Assembly: GCA_032717465.1 (NCBI GenBank)
Contig: CM064732.1
Span: 38,102,888 to 38,166,887, forward strand
DNA from: Coenobita brevimanus
Taxonomy: Eukaryota > Arthropoda > Malacostraca > Decapoda > Coenobitidae
Direction of reading: 5' to 3'
DNA: 64,000 nucleotides
Shown here in pieces: positions 31,232-44,412 of this stretch. The first letter of the stretch is position 1. Each line of letters begins with the position of its first letter. The notes under the pieces were generated by a model. The model was not told where the DNA came from and made no database searches. It was given only the letters and a program-made list of their open reading frames with translations. A program made the position numbers and the translations under genes.

Positions 31232-33896
31232 GATCTATCTATTTATCTATTGCCAGACGCCTCAATCCCGTTTGGGGTGGCCACAAACAAATCGCCTCCA
31301 AGTCGCCCTGTCCCCCGCCATTTCACTCCCCTGCTCCCAACTCACACCCCCCTCTCTCATATACCTCTCCACCCCATCCCTCCATCTCATCCTCGGCCTC
31401 CCCCTCCCTCTTTCCCCCTCCACCTCACTCACATACACTCTCTTCGTCAGTCTTTCACCCTCCATCCTCCCCACATGGCCAAACCACCTCAGTGTGTTTC
31501 TCATAACGCTTCCTATCACATCCACATCAACACCACAATGCTTCTTTATATCCTCATTCGTCAGCCTGTCTCTCCATGTGACTCCACAGGCTCCTCTTAA
31601 ATAACTCATTTCCATTGCTCTCACTCTTGACTTGTGTCCTTCCAGCAACGTCCAAGCTTCACTTCCGTACGTTAGAGTTGGTATCACAATACTGTCATGT
31701 AGTAACTTTTTCACTTCCATGCTCACTTCCCTGTTTCTTATCGCTGCTTTCAAAGAACCAGCAACCTTTCTTCCCTGCTGTACCCTTTCACGCACTTCAC
31801 CCTCCAAACCTCCATCCTTACTCATCACACTACCCAAGTACTTAAACGTACTCACATTTTCCAATTCCTCACCATCCAACCTCGCTGTACATTCACTGAC
31901 TTCACCTCTCTCAAAGACCATCACTTTACTCTTCCCTACATTCACCTTTAGATTCCGTTTATTACACTCTCTCAAACTCATCCACCAAGCCTTGCAGCTC
32001 CCCTTCGTCTTCACTCAACAACACAGTATCATCTGCAGACAACAGTACAAGGAGTTTCCAAACACTATCCTTTCTCACCAGGGCCACTCCAACATCCACT
32101 ACCCTACCTTGTACCTCTTTTATTACCCCATCCATGTAAAAAGATTGAACAACCATGGAGACATGACACATCCCTGTTTCAACCCAACTCTCAAAAAGAA
32201 AAATTCACTTAGATCACCATCCACACACACTGCAGACTTCGCACCATCGTACATACTCTTCAAAGCATTCAGCAACTTCCCATCTACTCCATATATTCTT
32301 AACACTTTCCACAATCCTAGTCTATCCACCCTGTCATATGCTTTCTTCAAATCCATGAAAGCCGCATACAACTTCTTTCCCTTCTCTAGAAACTTTTCCA
32401 CTAAAGATCTAAGAATGAATATCTGATCTACACAACCTCTTCCCTTCCTAAAGCCGCCCTGTTCTTCTCCAACTAATTTCTCTGTTCTTTCTCTAACTCT
32501 GTCAATAAGTATCCTACCATACACTTTTCCTATTATACTAAGAAGACAAATGTCCCTATGATTACCACACTTCTTTTTCCCCTTTTCCTTTGTACAAGGG
32601 AATAATTATACCTGACTTCCAATCCTCCGGGACTCTACCTTCCTCCCAGGCCAATCTGCACATCTTCCACATCCATTCTACTACTATCTCTCCCCCATGC
32701 TTCAGCATTTCACCACACACTCCATCAATTCCTGGGGCTTTCCCTGATTTAACTTTCTTCATTGCTTCCACAACTTCTATCCTACTGATTTCTTCCTGTC
32801 TTCTCACCTCCCTCCTTCTCCCAACCATTCCCCAGCCACTTATACTCGCATTACTTCCATCCTCTACGTTCAACAATTCCTTAAAGTGTTCTCTCCATCT
32901 GCTCACTTTTTCTCCCTTCTCCACTAGTAATCTACCATTTTTATCTTTCACTTCCTTGCTAACTTCATTTCCACCCTGTCTTACTCTTTTCACCTCTCTC
33001 CAGAACATTTTCTTACAGTCCCTCCACTTTACACTCAAATTCCTTCCAAATTCCTCATCCACTCTCTTCTTACTCTCTCTTACTAATCTTTTCACCTCTC
33101 TCTTTCTTTCTACATATAACTCTCTCTTCCGCCTCTCAACCTCTTCCACGCCCCTATTTCTCATCCATTCATTGTATGCTTTGTTCTTATGTGCCACAGC
33201 CTGTTTCACCTCATCAGTCAACCACGCTGTTACTTGCACAACCCTCCGACTTCTCTTCATTACACACACCACATCACACGCTGCACATATTTCTTCTGTA
33301 AATATTCTACACACACCTTCCACATCCCCCATCTGCTCCAATTCATATTTGCCCAATCGTTCCTCCACTTCTCTCTTATACTCTGCCTTTTTCTCATCCT
33401 CTTGTAACCTTTCCACTCTCCTTGCAACTACTCCTTCCTCTCGTCTTTCCCTTCTTCTATTCCTCCATCTTACTTGAACTTTAATTCTGGCCACCACCGA
33501 GTAGTGGTCAGAAAGTCCACTCCCCCAACTTCTGTAAACTCTTGCATCCAATATACATCTTCGCATCCTTTCATCCACACACACATAATCGATCACTGCC
33601 TTCTTTTCATTCAGTTCACCATCCACCCCTTCTTCACACTCCATGTATACCTGTGGATCATTTTGTGCCTTAACAGGGTCTTGGCTATCACCAACCCCCT
33701 CCCTGCACAAATGTCCACTAACGCACTCCCATTCTCATCTATCTCGGCAGGCACACCCCACTCACCAACTATTCCATCCACCTTCAGATTCCCAACTTTA
33801 CCATTCATATCACCAATCAAAAACACTCTCTCATTCCTTCCAAACTTTTCCATGCACACTTCTACATTTGTCCAGAACTCTTCTCTCACTCTTCTG
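31232..33896 (-). mobile_element. RTE2c, 5'-truncated RTE2 element with broken ORF
   Basis: The 3' end at 31232 has ATCTATCTATTTATCTAT, then the RTE2 terminus CCAGACGCCTCAATCCCG. The 5' end is inside the endonuclease at about 33896 (RRVREEFWTNV). The endonuclease remnant has FLIGDMNGKVGN, IDYVCVDERMRR and GLSDHYSVVA. The RT has GKAPGIDGVCGEMLKHGGE and the FADD region (here SADD, with LLSADDTVLLSE). A 2-bp loss near 32570 (KEVCGNHRG becomes KEVW and stop) is present in both assembly copies. Further slips near 31965 and 32135, and the SADD change, are seen only here. Homologous to RTE2b. Confidence 0.85.
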
Positions 33897-34112
33897 CAGT
33901 ATATATACAAAAAATCTAGGGAAGCTGAAAGAGACAAAAATTATCGTATATTTTGAATGTGATATCATACATCGTACAAGCACCCCAAATTATAGTACAT
34001 ATACGATAATTATCGTACGTAGAACATCCCTATCCCACACACACACACAGACATATATGTATGCACATGGGCAGCAGGTAGGCATTTTTATATTTTACTT
34101 ATTTCTCTTCTA
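33897..34112. other. Spacer with 16-bp palindrome
   Basis: Contains the perfect palindrome TACGATAATTATCGTA at 34002-34017, a nearby AATTATCGTATA at about 33941 and a short (CA)n. No gene. Confidence 0.6.
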
Positions 34113-36459
34113 CAGTAATCACTCCAATATCCAGTAATAGAGCCATTGGTAGGTCCGGTTATTGGTTTTGTCCGGATATTGGGGCCCCAGCTTATGGACT
34201 TGTACTTATAGACCCTAACTCAGAGAAACACCTATACAACTCCCTCTGGACATGCATAGCACCTATTTAAGACCCAAATCATACACTAATAAGGCAGCCA
34301 TAAATGACTGAAAATAAATGCAAAAGAAACATAAAATGAGAGTTTAGAAGTATGTTCATACATTAATAAACATTCTGGTACTTATGGGACCCTTAACCTA
34401 GCCTAACTCAAAAAACACATTCCTACTGGCACATGCATGAGGTAAGTATAGTATGGAAAAAAGTAGCACTTATGAAACATTCTGGTAAGTATAGTATGGA
34501 AAAAAGTACAGTATGAAACATTCTGCCTACTTCTACAGCAAGTCCCTGGCCACCTCGATGAATAACCGCCTCCTCTCGGACTCTGACAGTAAGAAGTGAT
34601 TTCTTTGAAGCACTTGCAGTACACTCTTCCTGAAGTCTTGCACTGAACTTAGTCAATAACTCACAGAAGTCCTATTCTCTTTCACAGTGTTCACTTTAGT
34701 CCAAATAATGCTCCATTTTAATTTTTGTGTTGCACATTAACTTTTCCCATTCTTCTCAAAATTTCCGAAGGGGCAAAACAAAGAAGTCTATTTACGTTAA
34801 ATTTAGTTTCCACTGAGTCTTTTCTCCTCAACCTCGAAACCTTAACACAACACACCGTTTTTTCACTGCACAACACTCAAAATTCCCGTGTGGTCTAGTG
34901 GAGAAGTTCTTGATGTTTATTCACTGTCAGAGTTCGAGAGTATCACAGAATGGTGCAGGCGACCAAGGGGTGCATCGCTGGGTCGTGGGTGATGGTGTAC
35001 CCACTGCAGAGGACTTCTGGGAGGAAAGCCAATAAACTCAGGTCGAGCGGTGGACTCCACCGTGGCTGATGTGCTGGGCTGTGGCTCAGAGCATGAGGGC
35101 CTGTCTTGGGGAGGCAATGGAGTGGAGCCAGGGCTGGGCACAGCGGGGGTCACGTGGGCCTGAAAAATTGTTTTAATCCTTGACTGACGCAAGGACCGAC
35201 GATTCTGGCGATTGATGATGCGCTGCCTGAAAGCACGCACTTCCTCCACGAGTCCCAAGGGCCCCATCTCCCTGGCTCGCAGTCCGGGTGTTCCAGGTAG
35301 TCTAGGACGAACTCTAGATGTTCCCGGAGTGCGGCCAGCTTGGGGATGGCTAAGTGGTGTCCTGCTGAGAGGAGTCCGCATCATCGAAGCCGCCTCGTCG
35401 TCGGAATCTTCAAGGTCGGTACTGACACCAGTAACCGAAGACACGATCTCGATATCAGACAACTTCTGATACCCAGGATTGCCCTCGGCTGCCGTCCAAC
35501 CACTCATCACTTAACATCGTCCACATCAACATCGTCGCCGTGTGTACGTAGGGGCTGTGCATGGAAGTCATCCACTGCTTTAAACCCTAGAAAATCGTAC
35601 TCACACATCTTGTTCCCGAGAAGCAGACGAGACCAACCATTTTCAAGAGTTTTCACAGGGACTTTCCTTCCATGCACTAGCCCAGTTGTGCAGCGCAGAC
35701 TTTGGATGTTGTAGCGGCGAAGGTTTTCCAAAGTCCGCTTGTCTCGTGTGTCCCATCCTTCCTGCGCTCGTCCTCGTCCTGAGAACAACCATCACCTCGG
35801 GGCTCCAGGAACTTCTCCGACGGTAGCAGGCGCTTTGTTGCCACGATCAGTCCCTTGGTCCATGGGTTGAATGGGAGAGCAGTCGGTGATTAGGTGGCAG
35901 AAACATGCACCTAATACTGCCATTCTCAGCAACCAAGTCCTTGTTGCACGGGTGGGCAGGTGCATTTGTCGAAGCATGAAGGAGAGCCTTTACCTGGTCG
36001 CGTGGGATTCCCAGTGTCTTCGTCTTGGGGCTTGGATGACCTCCCTGACGCAAGTGACGGTGAAACCAGTCTTTGAAAATCACAGCTGTGAACCATGCTT
36101 TCAAAGAATGGTACCAGACGACAGGAAGGACATCCATCACCCCACGAAGGCACCGAGGCTGCTTTGTATGGCCAACAACAACGGGCTTAAGCCGGGTGCA
36201 GATGCCGTTAGCACTGGCACAACAGCAAGGGAAAGGCAGATATCTGTTTTTTTGGAAAGCTTTGGCGGCCAGGCACACGCTTCTCCGTCTGCTCGAGGCA
36301 AGAGTGTTCCTCGTTGGCAGCGAGCGATAGAATCAGGGGCCAAGTTTCATCAGCATTGTAGACTTCTGGACCGAGAGTTAGGCCCTCCCTGCTCGATCAA
36401 GCCTTTCACCTTGTGCTGAAACTCGCCACCTCCATCCTCGTTAGCGTCCAGTGCTTCGC
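34113..36459 (-). mobile_element. Tigger T1, first (truncated, error-rich) assembly copy
   Basis: The terminal repeat CAGTAATCACTCCAATATCC follows TA at 34111-34112. The element then runs into the assembly gap. Base for base it is the same element as 57007-59259, but 94 bases longer overall because of many small insertions, which increase towards the gap. Confidence 0.85.
34917..36459 (-). pseudogene. Tigger transposase, apparent pseudogene next to the gap
   Basis: The same coding sequence as the intact 57794-59704 gene, but shattered into short frames by small, mostly single to few base insertions (for example GGGGCTGTGCATGG for GCTGTGCATGG). Fragments such as AKQPRCLRGVMDVLPVVWYH and GFPPRSPLQWVHH betray frame jumps. 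The N-terminal third is missing into the gap. I read the damage as sequencing/consensus error at a contig end rather than biological decay. Confidence 0.75.
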
Positions 36460-36559
36460 NNNNNNNNNNNNNNNNNNNNNNNNNNNNNNNNNNNNNNNNN
36501 NNNNNNNNNNNNNNNNNNNNNNNNNNNNNNNNNNNNNNNNNNNNNNNNNNNNNNNNNNN
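36460..36559. other. Assembly gap of exactly 100 N
   Basis: One hundred N, the conventional scaffold gap of unknown size. The two sides do not belong together: the left side is inside the Tigger transposase and the right side is inside the RTE1b endonuclease. Confidence 0.99.
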
Positions 36560-37055
36560 CATACAATCGCCCATGCTTGTATACCTACTTTCATCCTCAC
36601 CCATACAATCCTTGCACCCACTGTTCCATACTCTCTTATATTCTCCTTCCACTTCTTGCTTATCATCAGACATACTCCCTCTCTTGCCCTCTCATTCTCA
36701 CTGACTCCCGCACATATACCTACACCATATTCCCATTCTCTCACCCTTTCACCTTCCCATTTAGTTTCAGTCAATCCACATATATCCACTTTTGCATCCT
36801 CAAGCACCTGAACAATCTCTCTCTCTTTCACTTCATCATTCACTCCTCTCACATTCCATGTTCCCACCCTCAGAATGTCCTTTGTCCGTTCCTTAGTCGT
36901 CAACGTATGGTCCGTCCGGGTCCGAGGCGCTTTATTCGCTTTTTTAGTTGGTTCTTTTTACGGGGTGGGGCACTAACCCACCACCAACCCTTTTAGTCGC
37001 CTCGTACGACAAGCAGGGATACTGGGGGAGTATTCTTGAAACCCCCCTACCCCCA
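36560..37055 (-). mobile_element. RTE1b 5' end (second assembly copy)
   Basis: The 5' leader and first ~110 codons of the RTE1b endonuclease (MTTKERTKDILRVGTWNVRG), cut by the gap at the point equivalent to 13830. Only a few substitutions separate it from 13830-14325. Confidence 0.9.
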
Positions 37056-40000
37056 AAAGCTTTCTTGAAATCTAAATAGATACTGTCCACCCATCCTTCT
37101 CTTTTCTGTATTGTGTTTGTTACTCTGTCATAGTAGCTCAACAGATTAGTAACACATGATTTTCCTTTTCTGAAACCAAACTGTCTTTCTGTTATCATAC
37201 TGTGTTCTTCTAGATGATTTACCCAAGCTTTTCTTATAAGCTTTTCTAATACCTTGCTTACAACACTGGTCAGTGATACTGGTCGGTAGTTGAGTGGATT
37301 TTGTCTATTTCCTTTCTTGAATAAGGGGATAATATTTGCTTTCTTCCAAATATCAGGTAGTTTACCTTGACTCAAGGATTTCTTGAAAATTAAAAATAAT
37401 GTTTTACTTAACTCCTTTGCACATTCTTGTAGTACCCAACATGAAATTTCATCAGGACCACTTGCTTTTCCTCTGTCTAATTTACTTAACTGCTCCTGTA
37501 TTACTTTTTCTGCTATTTGTATATCTGGTAGTATGTGTGGACATGCATGTTCCATAGTCCCTTTCAAAATTTTTTCTTTTGTAAAAACTAATTGGAAATT
37601 CTTATTTAGTGCTTCACAAATATCTTTCTCTTGCGTATAAGTGATTCCCTCGTCCATAATGGATTGTATTATATCTTTTACTTTGTTTTGCTTCTGATGT
37701 AGCTGTAAAACAGCTTTGGTTGATCACTACGTTTATTTATTATATCCTCCTCAAACTGTTTTTGGGCTTCCCTCCTTATTCTTGTATAATGGTTTCTTGT
37801 GCCTGTTTGTAATTATTATCATGTACTTTCACTGTTGTGTCTTCTGTATCTATTCCACAACAAATCTCCTCTTTCTTTTGATTTTTTACATTCTGTATTG
37901 AACCATTTCTGTATTTTCTTAACTGCTTCTTTTTCCCTAGAGAGGTGGTGAAGTGGGCAATGAGAAAGCTTGGCTTGGAGGAGTGGCTGGTTAGGGTGGT
38001 TATGGCCATGTATGTAGATTGCTCACACCCAGGTGAAGATTGAATGGAGATTTGAGTGATGAGTTTTCCATGAATGTTGGTGTGCATCAGGGGTCAGTCT
38101 TGAGTCCCATGTTGTTTATCATGGTACTTGAAGCCCTTTCACGTGACTTCAGAAACGGACTCCCGTGGGAGTTGTTGTATGCTGATGATTTGGTGTTGAT
38201 TGCAGAGAATGAAAGGGAGGCGGAGGAAAGGTTTAGAAATTGGAGAGATGGTAGCATGGGGCAAAAGGGTTTAAGGGTAAATGCAGATAAAACAAGAAGT
38301 GATGATATCTAGGGTTGGTGGTGGTACTGTCAAAGACGAGGGAGAGTGGCCATGTGCAGTTTGCCACAAGAGGCGTGGGAAGTAATTCCATCTTGTGCGG
38401 TGTATGTGATAAATGGGTGCATAAGAGATGTAGTGGTATCAGAGGTAGACTGCGAGATAATGCTGATTTTATGTGTACGACATGCCGGGGAGAGCAGGTG
38501 GAGGGTGTCAGGCGTGAAAGGAGAGAACTTGCTGGTGAATCTCTTGAGTGTGTGGAAGAGTTTTTTTATTTGGGAGATATGTTGTGTGCTGGAGGTGGGG
38601 CTAGAGCTAGCTCTGTGGCTAGGGTGAGAAGTGGTTGGAAGAAGTTCAGGGAGCTCTTGCCTCTCCTGACATTGAGAGGGCTCTCCCTACGTGCTAAGGG
38701 GTCTTTGTATGCAGCATGTTTTAGGAGTGTAATGCTGTATGGCAGTGAGACCTGGGCAGTGAAGGAGGAAGATATTCGCCGGCTCAGATGTACAGAAATG
38801 ACAATGATTAGGTGGATGTGCAGTGCGTCCCTGCGTCCAAGGCCTGGAGGGGCTGGGTTTACAATGGATGAGTTGAGAGGTAGGATGGGACTGGAGTGTA
38901 TTGGTGTTGTGATGAGGAGAGGTAGATTGAGGTGGTTTGGACATGTAGGAGAGGATGGGGGATAATAATTGGGTGAGGAGGTGAGAAGTGTTAATATTGG
39001 GGATGGGGTTATGAGGAGTAGACCTAGAAGAAAGACATGGGAAGAGGTCACACATTAGAGTGCTTGGACCTTACTGGGGTTAAGGGACTGAACAGGGAGG
39101 CTGCAATGGATCGTGCAGCATGGAGAGCCGCCATTAGGTGACCAAGGCCAGACACATGCAAGCATGTTGGAGCCTTTAAAAACAAAGCAGCAAACGAAAC
39201 GATGTTCTTCTGGACTCTTATTTCATAAAATTCACAGAATTTTTATATACAGCATTTTTAAATCTTGTCCTCTAAGCTCATTTTCCCAATCAACTTCTAA
39301 GAAATACTTCTTTAGTTCTTGATAAAATTTCCCTTTTTATAGTTTAGGCTCTTTTTGTAACTTTCATTGCTGTTAACTGCCTGTCATATGCTATCCTGAA
39401 GTTGCTTAATTTAGTACTGCATGATCGCTTTTGCCAAGTGGAGGGTGATATATTAAGCTGTCAGTATCATTTTCTTGCCTAGTAAGTATTAGATCTAGCA
39501 CTGAAGGTACATCGAGTCCTCTCTTTTCTGGTGGTTTCCCTCACATGTTGCGTTAGGAAAAACTCCTGCCACTGCGAGATCCAGGAGCTTTTGGTCCCAA
39601 CAGCTTTCTTGGCTAATTATATCTAGAGTATTCCAATTTATATTTGTATTAAAATCTCCAGTTAGTATAATTCTTTCTGATTTCTCTTCCATTTTATGTA
39701 GTAATGATCTTTAAACTCTGAATTGTACTCTCTGCCAGGTCCTCATATTCGTCTCTTTCCCATGTGTTTGATCTGGGTGGCATGTACAAATTGGCTACAA
39801 TTACTTTTCCCTTCAGATGTGTTGATCCCTACTGCTGTCAAGTTCTACTTGTGATGGTATATCTAGTTTTATTTCATTGACTTTTAGATTTTTCTTAGTT
39901 AATATTATAATTCCTCCTCCTTTTTTAAAATATCTGTCTCTTCTCCCACCATATATTGTATTCCTCTAAGTTTAGTATGTCATTGGATATCGCCCAATTG

Positions 40001-40497
40001 GTGTTAATTTTGTTTCAGTTAGGCATATTATTATTTGTGGTTCATTTTCTCAGACATAATCATTCATCTCTAGTAATGTAGATACCATTCCATCCACATT
40101 TGAAGTACATCCAATTTAATCATCTTGTTTATATACTTGAGCATGGTTCTACCTACCTTCCTCCATTTTTATTCCATCCTGTTTGTGTACCACTTTCATG
40201 CCTGCAATCCTATTACTTTGTAAAAAAAATTTGTTCTTCTCCTCTTCTGATCTTCCCTCATTTTTTGTTTTTGCTTCCTCCCTCTTCTCTTTCAGGTAAT
40301 TCCAGTTCCTCTTGTGTTAGGCATCTTTTTATCCATACATTTTTGAACTCCTCTTTTTCCATAAGATTCTTTTGCATTTTTTAGTATCTCACTCCACAGT
40401 GTTTACACTCTGGAAAGTCACCTTTAAGAGGTCTTGTCTTGCCTTTTTTCGTATTATCTCTAACCTTTTGTGATTCCTCTATGTCTTTACCTACAGA

Positions 40498-40500
<3 letters not shown>
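37056..40500 (-). mobile_element. LINE-B remnant with PHD-RTE-1 (second assembly copy)
   Basis: 37056-37657 gives a 237-residue RT frame that is longer than in the first copy, because one T run is a base shorter. This suggests the native frame was open here (DICEALNKNFQLVFTKEKIL is restored). From about 37790 rightwards small insertions accumulate and shatter the linker, endonuclease and ORF1 that are readable at 15000-17700. Confidence 0.85.
37935..39195 (+). pseudogene. PHD-RTE-1 (second assembly copy, frameshifted)
   Basis: Same insertion as 15203-16440. 38040-38312 and 38315-38965 retain the RT palm (LLYADDLVLIAENE) and a PHD finger whose first Cys pair is displaced by a one-base insertion. 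The remaining C149/C152/H157/C160/C175/C178 equivalents are intact. Extra bases such as GTAGCATGGGG for GTATGGGG mark assembly errors. Confidence 0.85.

Positions 40501-40534
<34 letters not shown>
40501..40534. repeat. (GT)n microsatellite (second assembly copy)
   Basis: Equivalent to 17709-17740. Confidence 0.9.
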
Positions 40535-40537
<3 letters not shown>

Positions 40538-40972
40538 TGCACACATGCATCCATACAATGCATGTGTGTGAGGGGGGTTACATGTTGAGGTGTTATGGTA
40601 CCATAGGACTGCTGGACCTCACAGAATGGGCTCTAAAGCATATGTTCAGAGTCAACACGTAAAAAAAAAAAAAGAAAAGGTGGGTCACAAATGAGGCCTG
40701 TTTTTCAGTTTCATGTTGATTAAAATTTTCTGTTGTTGTGTTTTGACCCCTGATGGCTCCCATTGTGGTTTTACATTATGTGGGAGAATGCATCAGGGAT
40801 TTTCTGTGGAAGTTTCCAGCATTGGCACAGAGAGTTGTTGGTTGTGAGCAAAAGCAAAGTGTGGTCCAGAAACAAGCTCTCATTTCAGAGTTCCTGTCCA
40901 GCAGCTATGCCAGCAACATCAGTAGCGTTAGCTAGTGAAACTCATCAGAAGTAGAACCCATAGAACCCTATC

Positions 40973-42325
40973 GTGGCAAGAACATCTGCTATTGCCTGCG
41001 ACCTGTTGAGAAAGGAGGCATCCAGAGCCAGCAGATCTGAGCTGCCAGGAACCCAGAAAATCAGGGGACCGTCTGCGTTGGTTCAGTGTGAAGGCTGTGT
41101 GTGGTTTCATCACACGCCAAGGACACTGGTGGCTGATGTTTTCCCGCACAGCCAAGTGATCATTGTTCCCAACACATGGCACACTCCAGGGCTCTCTTGG
41201 TGAGGGTGAAACAGTGGAGCTCAGTCTCTCCCAGTCTGCTCTACGAGTCCTGAGGCCAAGGGTGTCTCTTGGCCGGGGGGTGTTGCTGTGCAGGGCTCTG
41301 CCTGTGCACGGAGACTTCCCACCCCCGGAGACACGGTCCCAGGGGTCTTAGGTTACTCTGGGGAGATGGACACCATCACTGCGATGTGCATCGCATAGCG
41401 GCAAGGAAAGCTTTTGTGATGATGACAGGAGATGGCTCTGCGCATTCTCCTCCCTCAAATCTTTGAGGAGAATGGGCTGCCTTCTCTTGCAATCCTCCAA
41501 AGCTTCGCCCGTGGCACCTGTCCCTCTATACTCATTAAGGAGCGTCGGCCCCAGCCACAGCCCAGCCAGTCCAGCTCCTGGCCACAATACCGCTGAGATG
41601 GCTACAGCTGGATGGCCCCCTCAACAGGGCAGCCGCCATCTACCACTACCATTACCGCATTGACCCAGCTCCGGAAATGGACATTGAACTGACCACCGAG
41701 GACACTGCCAACAAAGATACATTCCCCGCCGTTGGCTGTTCAGGAGGAAGCAAGTCTCTCCACTCGATCTCCCAGGGAGTGCTCCCTGATCCTGGTGAAT
41801 CTCCGTCATCACTCCCTGATCATCACCGTGTCGGCAGCCGTGGAGTGATCTTCAGCCTGCCTCTGGAAGGCAGGTCCATCATTTCTAATGCCACCACCAT
41901 CTCTGCAGTCAAGAAGAAAAAGAAGAACAAGGAAAAGAAGAGGAAAGGCAGCTGATTACGCCTTCTCTCCCGGCAGATCCATCTCCACATTCCGCCTCCA
42001 GCTGATAAGGTACCGAACCAACTCGATGATTGGCTGGAGGCATTTCCAAAAGTCCTTGCCATGTCTTCCCCATGACATCGTCAACCACCTCGACTCTCTA
42101 CCAAGACCTCAATATACAGAAAATGCTTTCAATCGATACTTCTCTTGCAATCCACCTGCCAATTGCCCCACCGACTTCCTACCGTCGATCTCCACCTCAC
42201 CACTCCAAAAAGTCTACACCTCCGAGCTCTCAGACAACCACTGAATCCCGCCTCTTTAAATATATCCGTGCAGCTCCTGACCAATCAGCCACAATTAACT
42301 ACATTGGCCATCTGCCTTCTCTCTT
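40973..42325 (+). pseudogene. Cold-shock-domain ORF (second assembly copy, heavily frameshifted)
   Basis: The same sequence as 18155-19449 with about 60 extra bases. The RNP regions are still recognisable in pieces across frames, but no frame spans the domain. Use the first copy for any analysis of this ORF. Confidence 0.8.
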
Positions 42326-43213
42326 AGAATAAAACAGCCTTCCCCACACTGACCGAACTAATGGCAATGGCCCGGCCTTCACAATAAGTGAAGGAAGACC
42401 TTAAAATGGAATGAACTAAGAAGCTCTCATTTGAGCAGCTGGAAAGCACCTGTGTTTTCTAGAGATAAAATTACCATGTTGCTCATAGGTAACACAGACA
42501 TAAGACAGTGGCATTGGAGAGGATAAACATAAACAAACAAATAGAAAGTAGGTAGTATGGGTCCCAAGATCCCATACACCTGGGACTGTGCATACGTAAT
42601 GGAGTGGGGCCTGTGGTATGTCTCTCCCTGTTATTTATGGTTACTGATTATTACAAGAAAAGAAATTCAAAGCAAGCCAGAGGAAACTAAATCATCCAAA
42701 GAGGAGATAAGTGTGGCATCATGGAATATGGGAAGTTTTAAAGGGTGGAGTGGGAGAAGTAGTTGAGGCATTGAGTAGGAGTTGGGTAGGTGGGTGAATG
42801 TGAGATGTGTACAGGAAGTCAGGTATAGGGGAGGATCAGCCAGAATGATTGCCAGGAGGGATGGTCATTACTAGTTGTTTCGGCAGGGTATGCCAGATGG
42901 ATATGGTGGTGTTTGTGTGTTGGTTCAGGAGAAATGGGTGGAATATGTCATGAATGTAATTAGAGTTGGTGAAAGAATAATAGTATTGAAAATTTTGTTC
43001 AGTGGGTTAGTGTTTGCTTTATATCGGCATATGCTCCACAGGCAGGTTTGGATGAGGTAGAGAAAAGTTAGATTCTGGGATGACCTAATACGTGTAGTAA
43101 GTGTTATGGTGGATGATGAGATTCTAGTTTTGGGAGAGGAGGAGAGGACTTAAATGGTCATGTAGGTGAAGCAGCACAAGAATATGAAGGAGTACATGGG
43201 GGATGTGCATGTA

Positions 43214-43989
43214 CAGTGCACTCTCACACAATGCGAGTTTATGGGCAGCAGAAACCCTCACATTCTACAATATCGCATTGTGTGAACGTAAGAACTTATG
43301 GGAAAAATGGTATATGGTGGATAGCCCACCCAGGGCTTGATCTTCGGATTCCCCTTCCAGCCTACTCTACCCTACTAAAACTTTGTCTAATAGTACTTCT
43401 AATTGGACCAACAAAGAAAACAACATTTAGAACACCATGTACCTTTCTTTAAGTGACTTCTGGGCTGTTAAGAAGGGAAGGGGTGGAGTATCTGAGGCTT
43501 GGGGCATCTACTCTTTCCCCATGAGGCGGGCGCCCCATTGTTTCTCTCACAGCTTATGTTTCCTGGAGGTGCCATAGAGCCATCAAAGTTGACAGCCGAG
43601 ACCATGATGAACAGGTGGGTACTGCTTCGATGCTGAAATAGACCACAGGATGCAAGGTACAACATATATTCTCGCGGCAATATGGAGGAGAAGTGTCTGT
43701 TTACCTAGGAATGTCGGTAGATGGCATGCAGATAGTGGCCAGCCGCCTGCCAGTTTGAATCTGGTTCGTTGCCAGTCACCTGCCTTCGTATGACTGACTT
43801 GCATTGTCCAGCCCGACACTCATAGTATTGGCGGGAAGTCCATTATTGCCTTGGAATCATACAGCCGATTCGCATGTTGGGAAGTTCGAGTCCCTGATTT
43901 CGCATTTGATAAAAATAAGCATTTTTTGGGTTGACCTCGCATTGTAGGTGATTCGCACTGTGTGGTTCGCATTGTGTGGGGGTGCACTG
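43214..43989. mobile_element. MITE M1 (second assembly copy)
   Basis: The same TA-flanked element as 20317-21091. A small cluster of substitutions near 43540-43556 distinguishes the two copies. Confidence 0.85.
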
Positions 43990-44412
43990 TAGTACAAGAA
44001 ATGAGGAAAGGAGACTTGAGTTTGGGGAGGCAATGAACATGATTGTTTGTAACACATATTTTAGGTAAAGGGAGAGTACAGTATATTAATTACATACGAG
44101 TCTAGGGGAAATAGCAACCAGATAGACTATTTCCTGGTCAGGAGAGCTGTTAGGAGGTTATTGAGTTATGTTAAGTTATGGGGAGTGAGTATTGTGTACT
44201 GCAACACAAGTTATTGATACGTGACATGGTGCTTAAGGAGTGGGTGATGAAAAAGAAAATCTTATGCACCTAGGAGGAAAATATGCAAGTTGAAAAACCA
44301 AGCAGTAAGGGATGCCCTCTTAGCGAGATGAGTAGAGTGGTGGCTGAACAGGGAGACGTTGACAGAAGCGTTAATGAACAGTACAGAGCCCTCAAGAACA
44401 ACCTCTAGAGAG

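Noticed and set aside
34917..35510. Possible separate host gene with acidic, Ser/Pro-rich product
   Set aside because: Frameshifted tail of the Tigger transposase, identical in origin to the intact C-terminus at 57794-58400.
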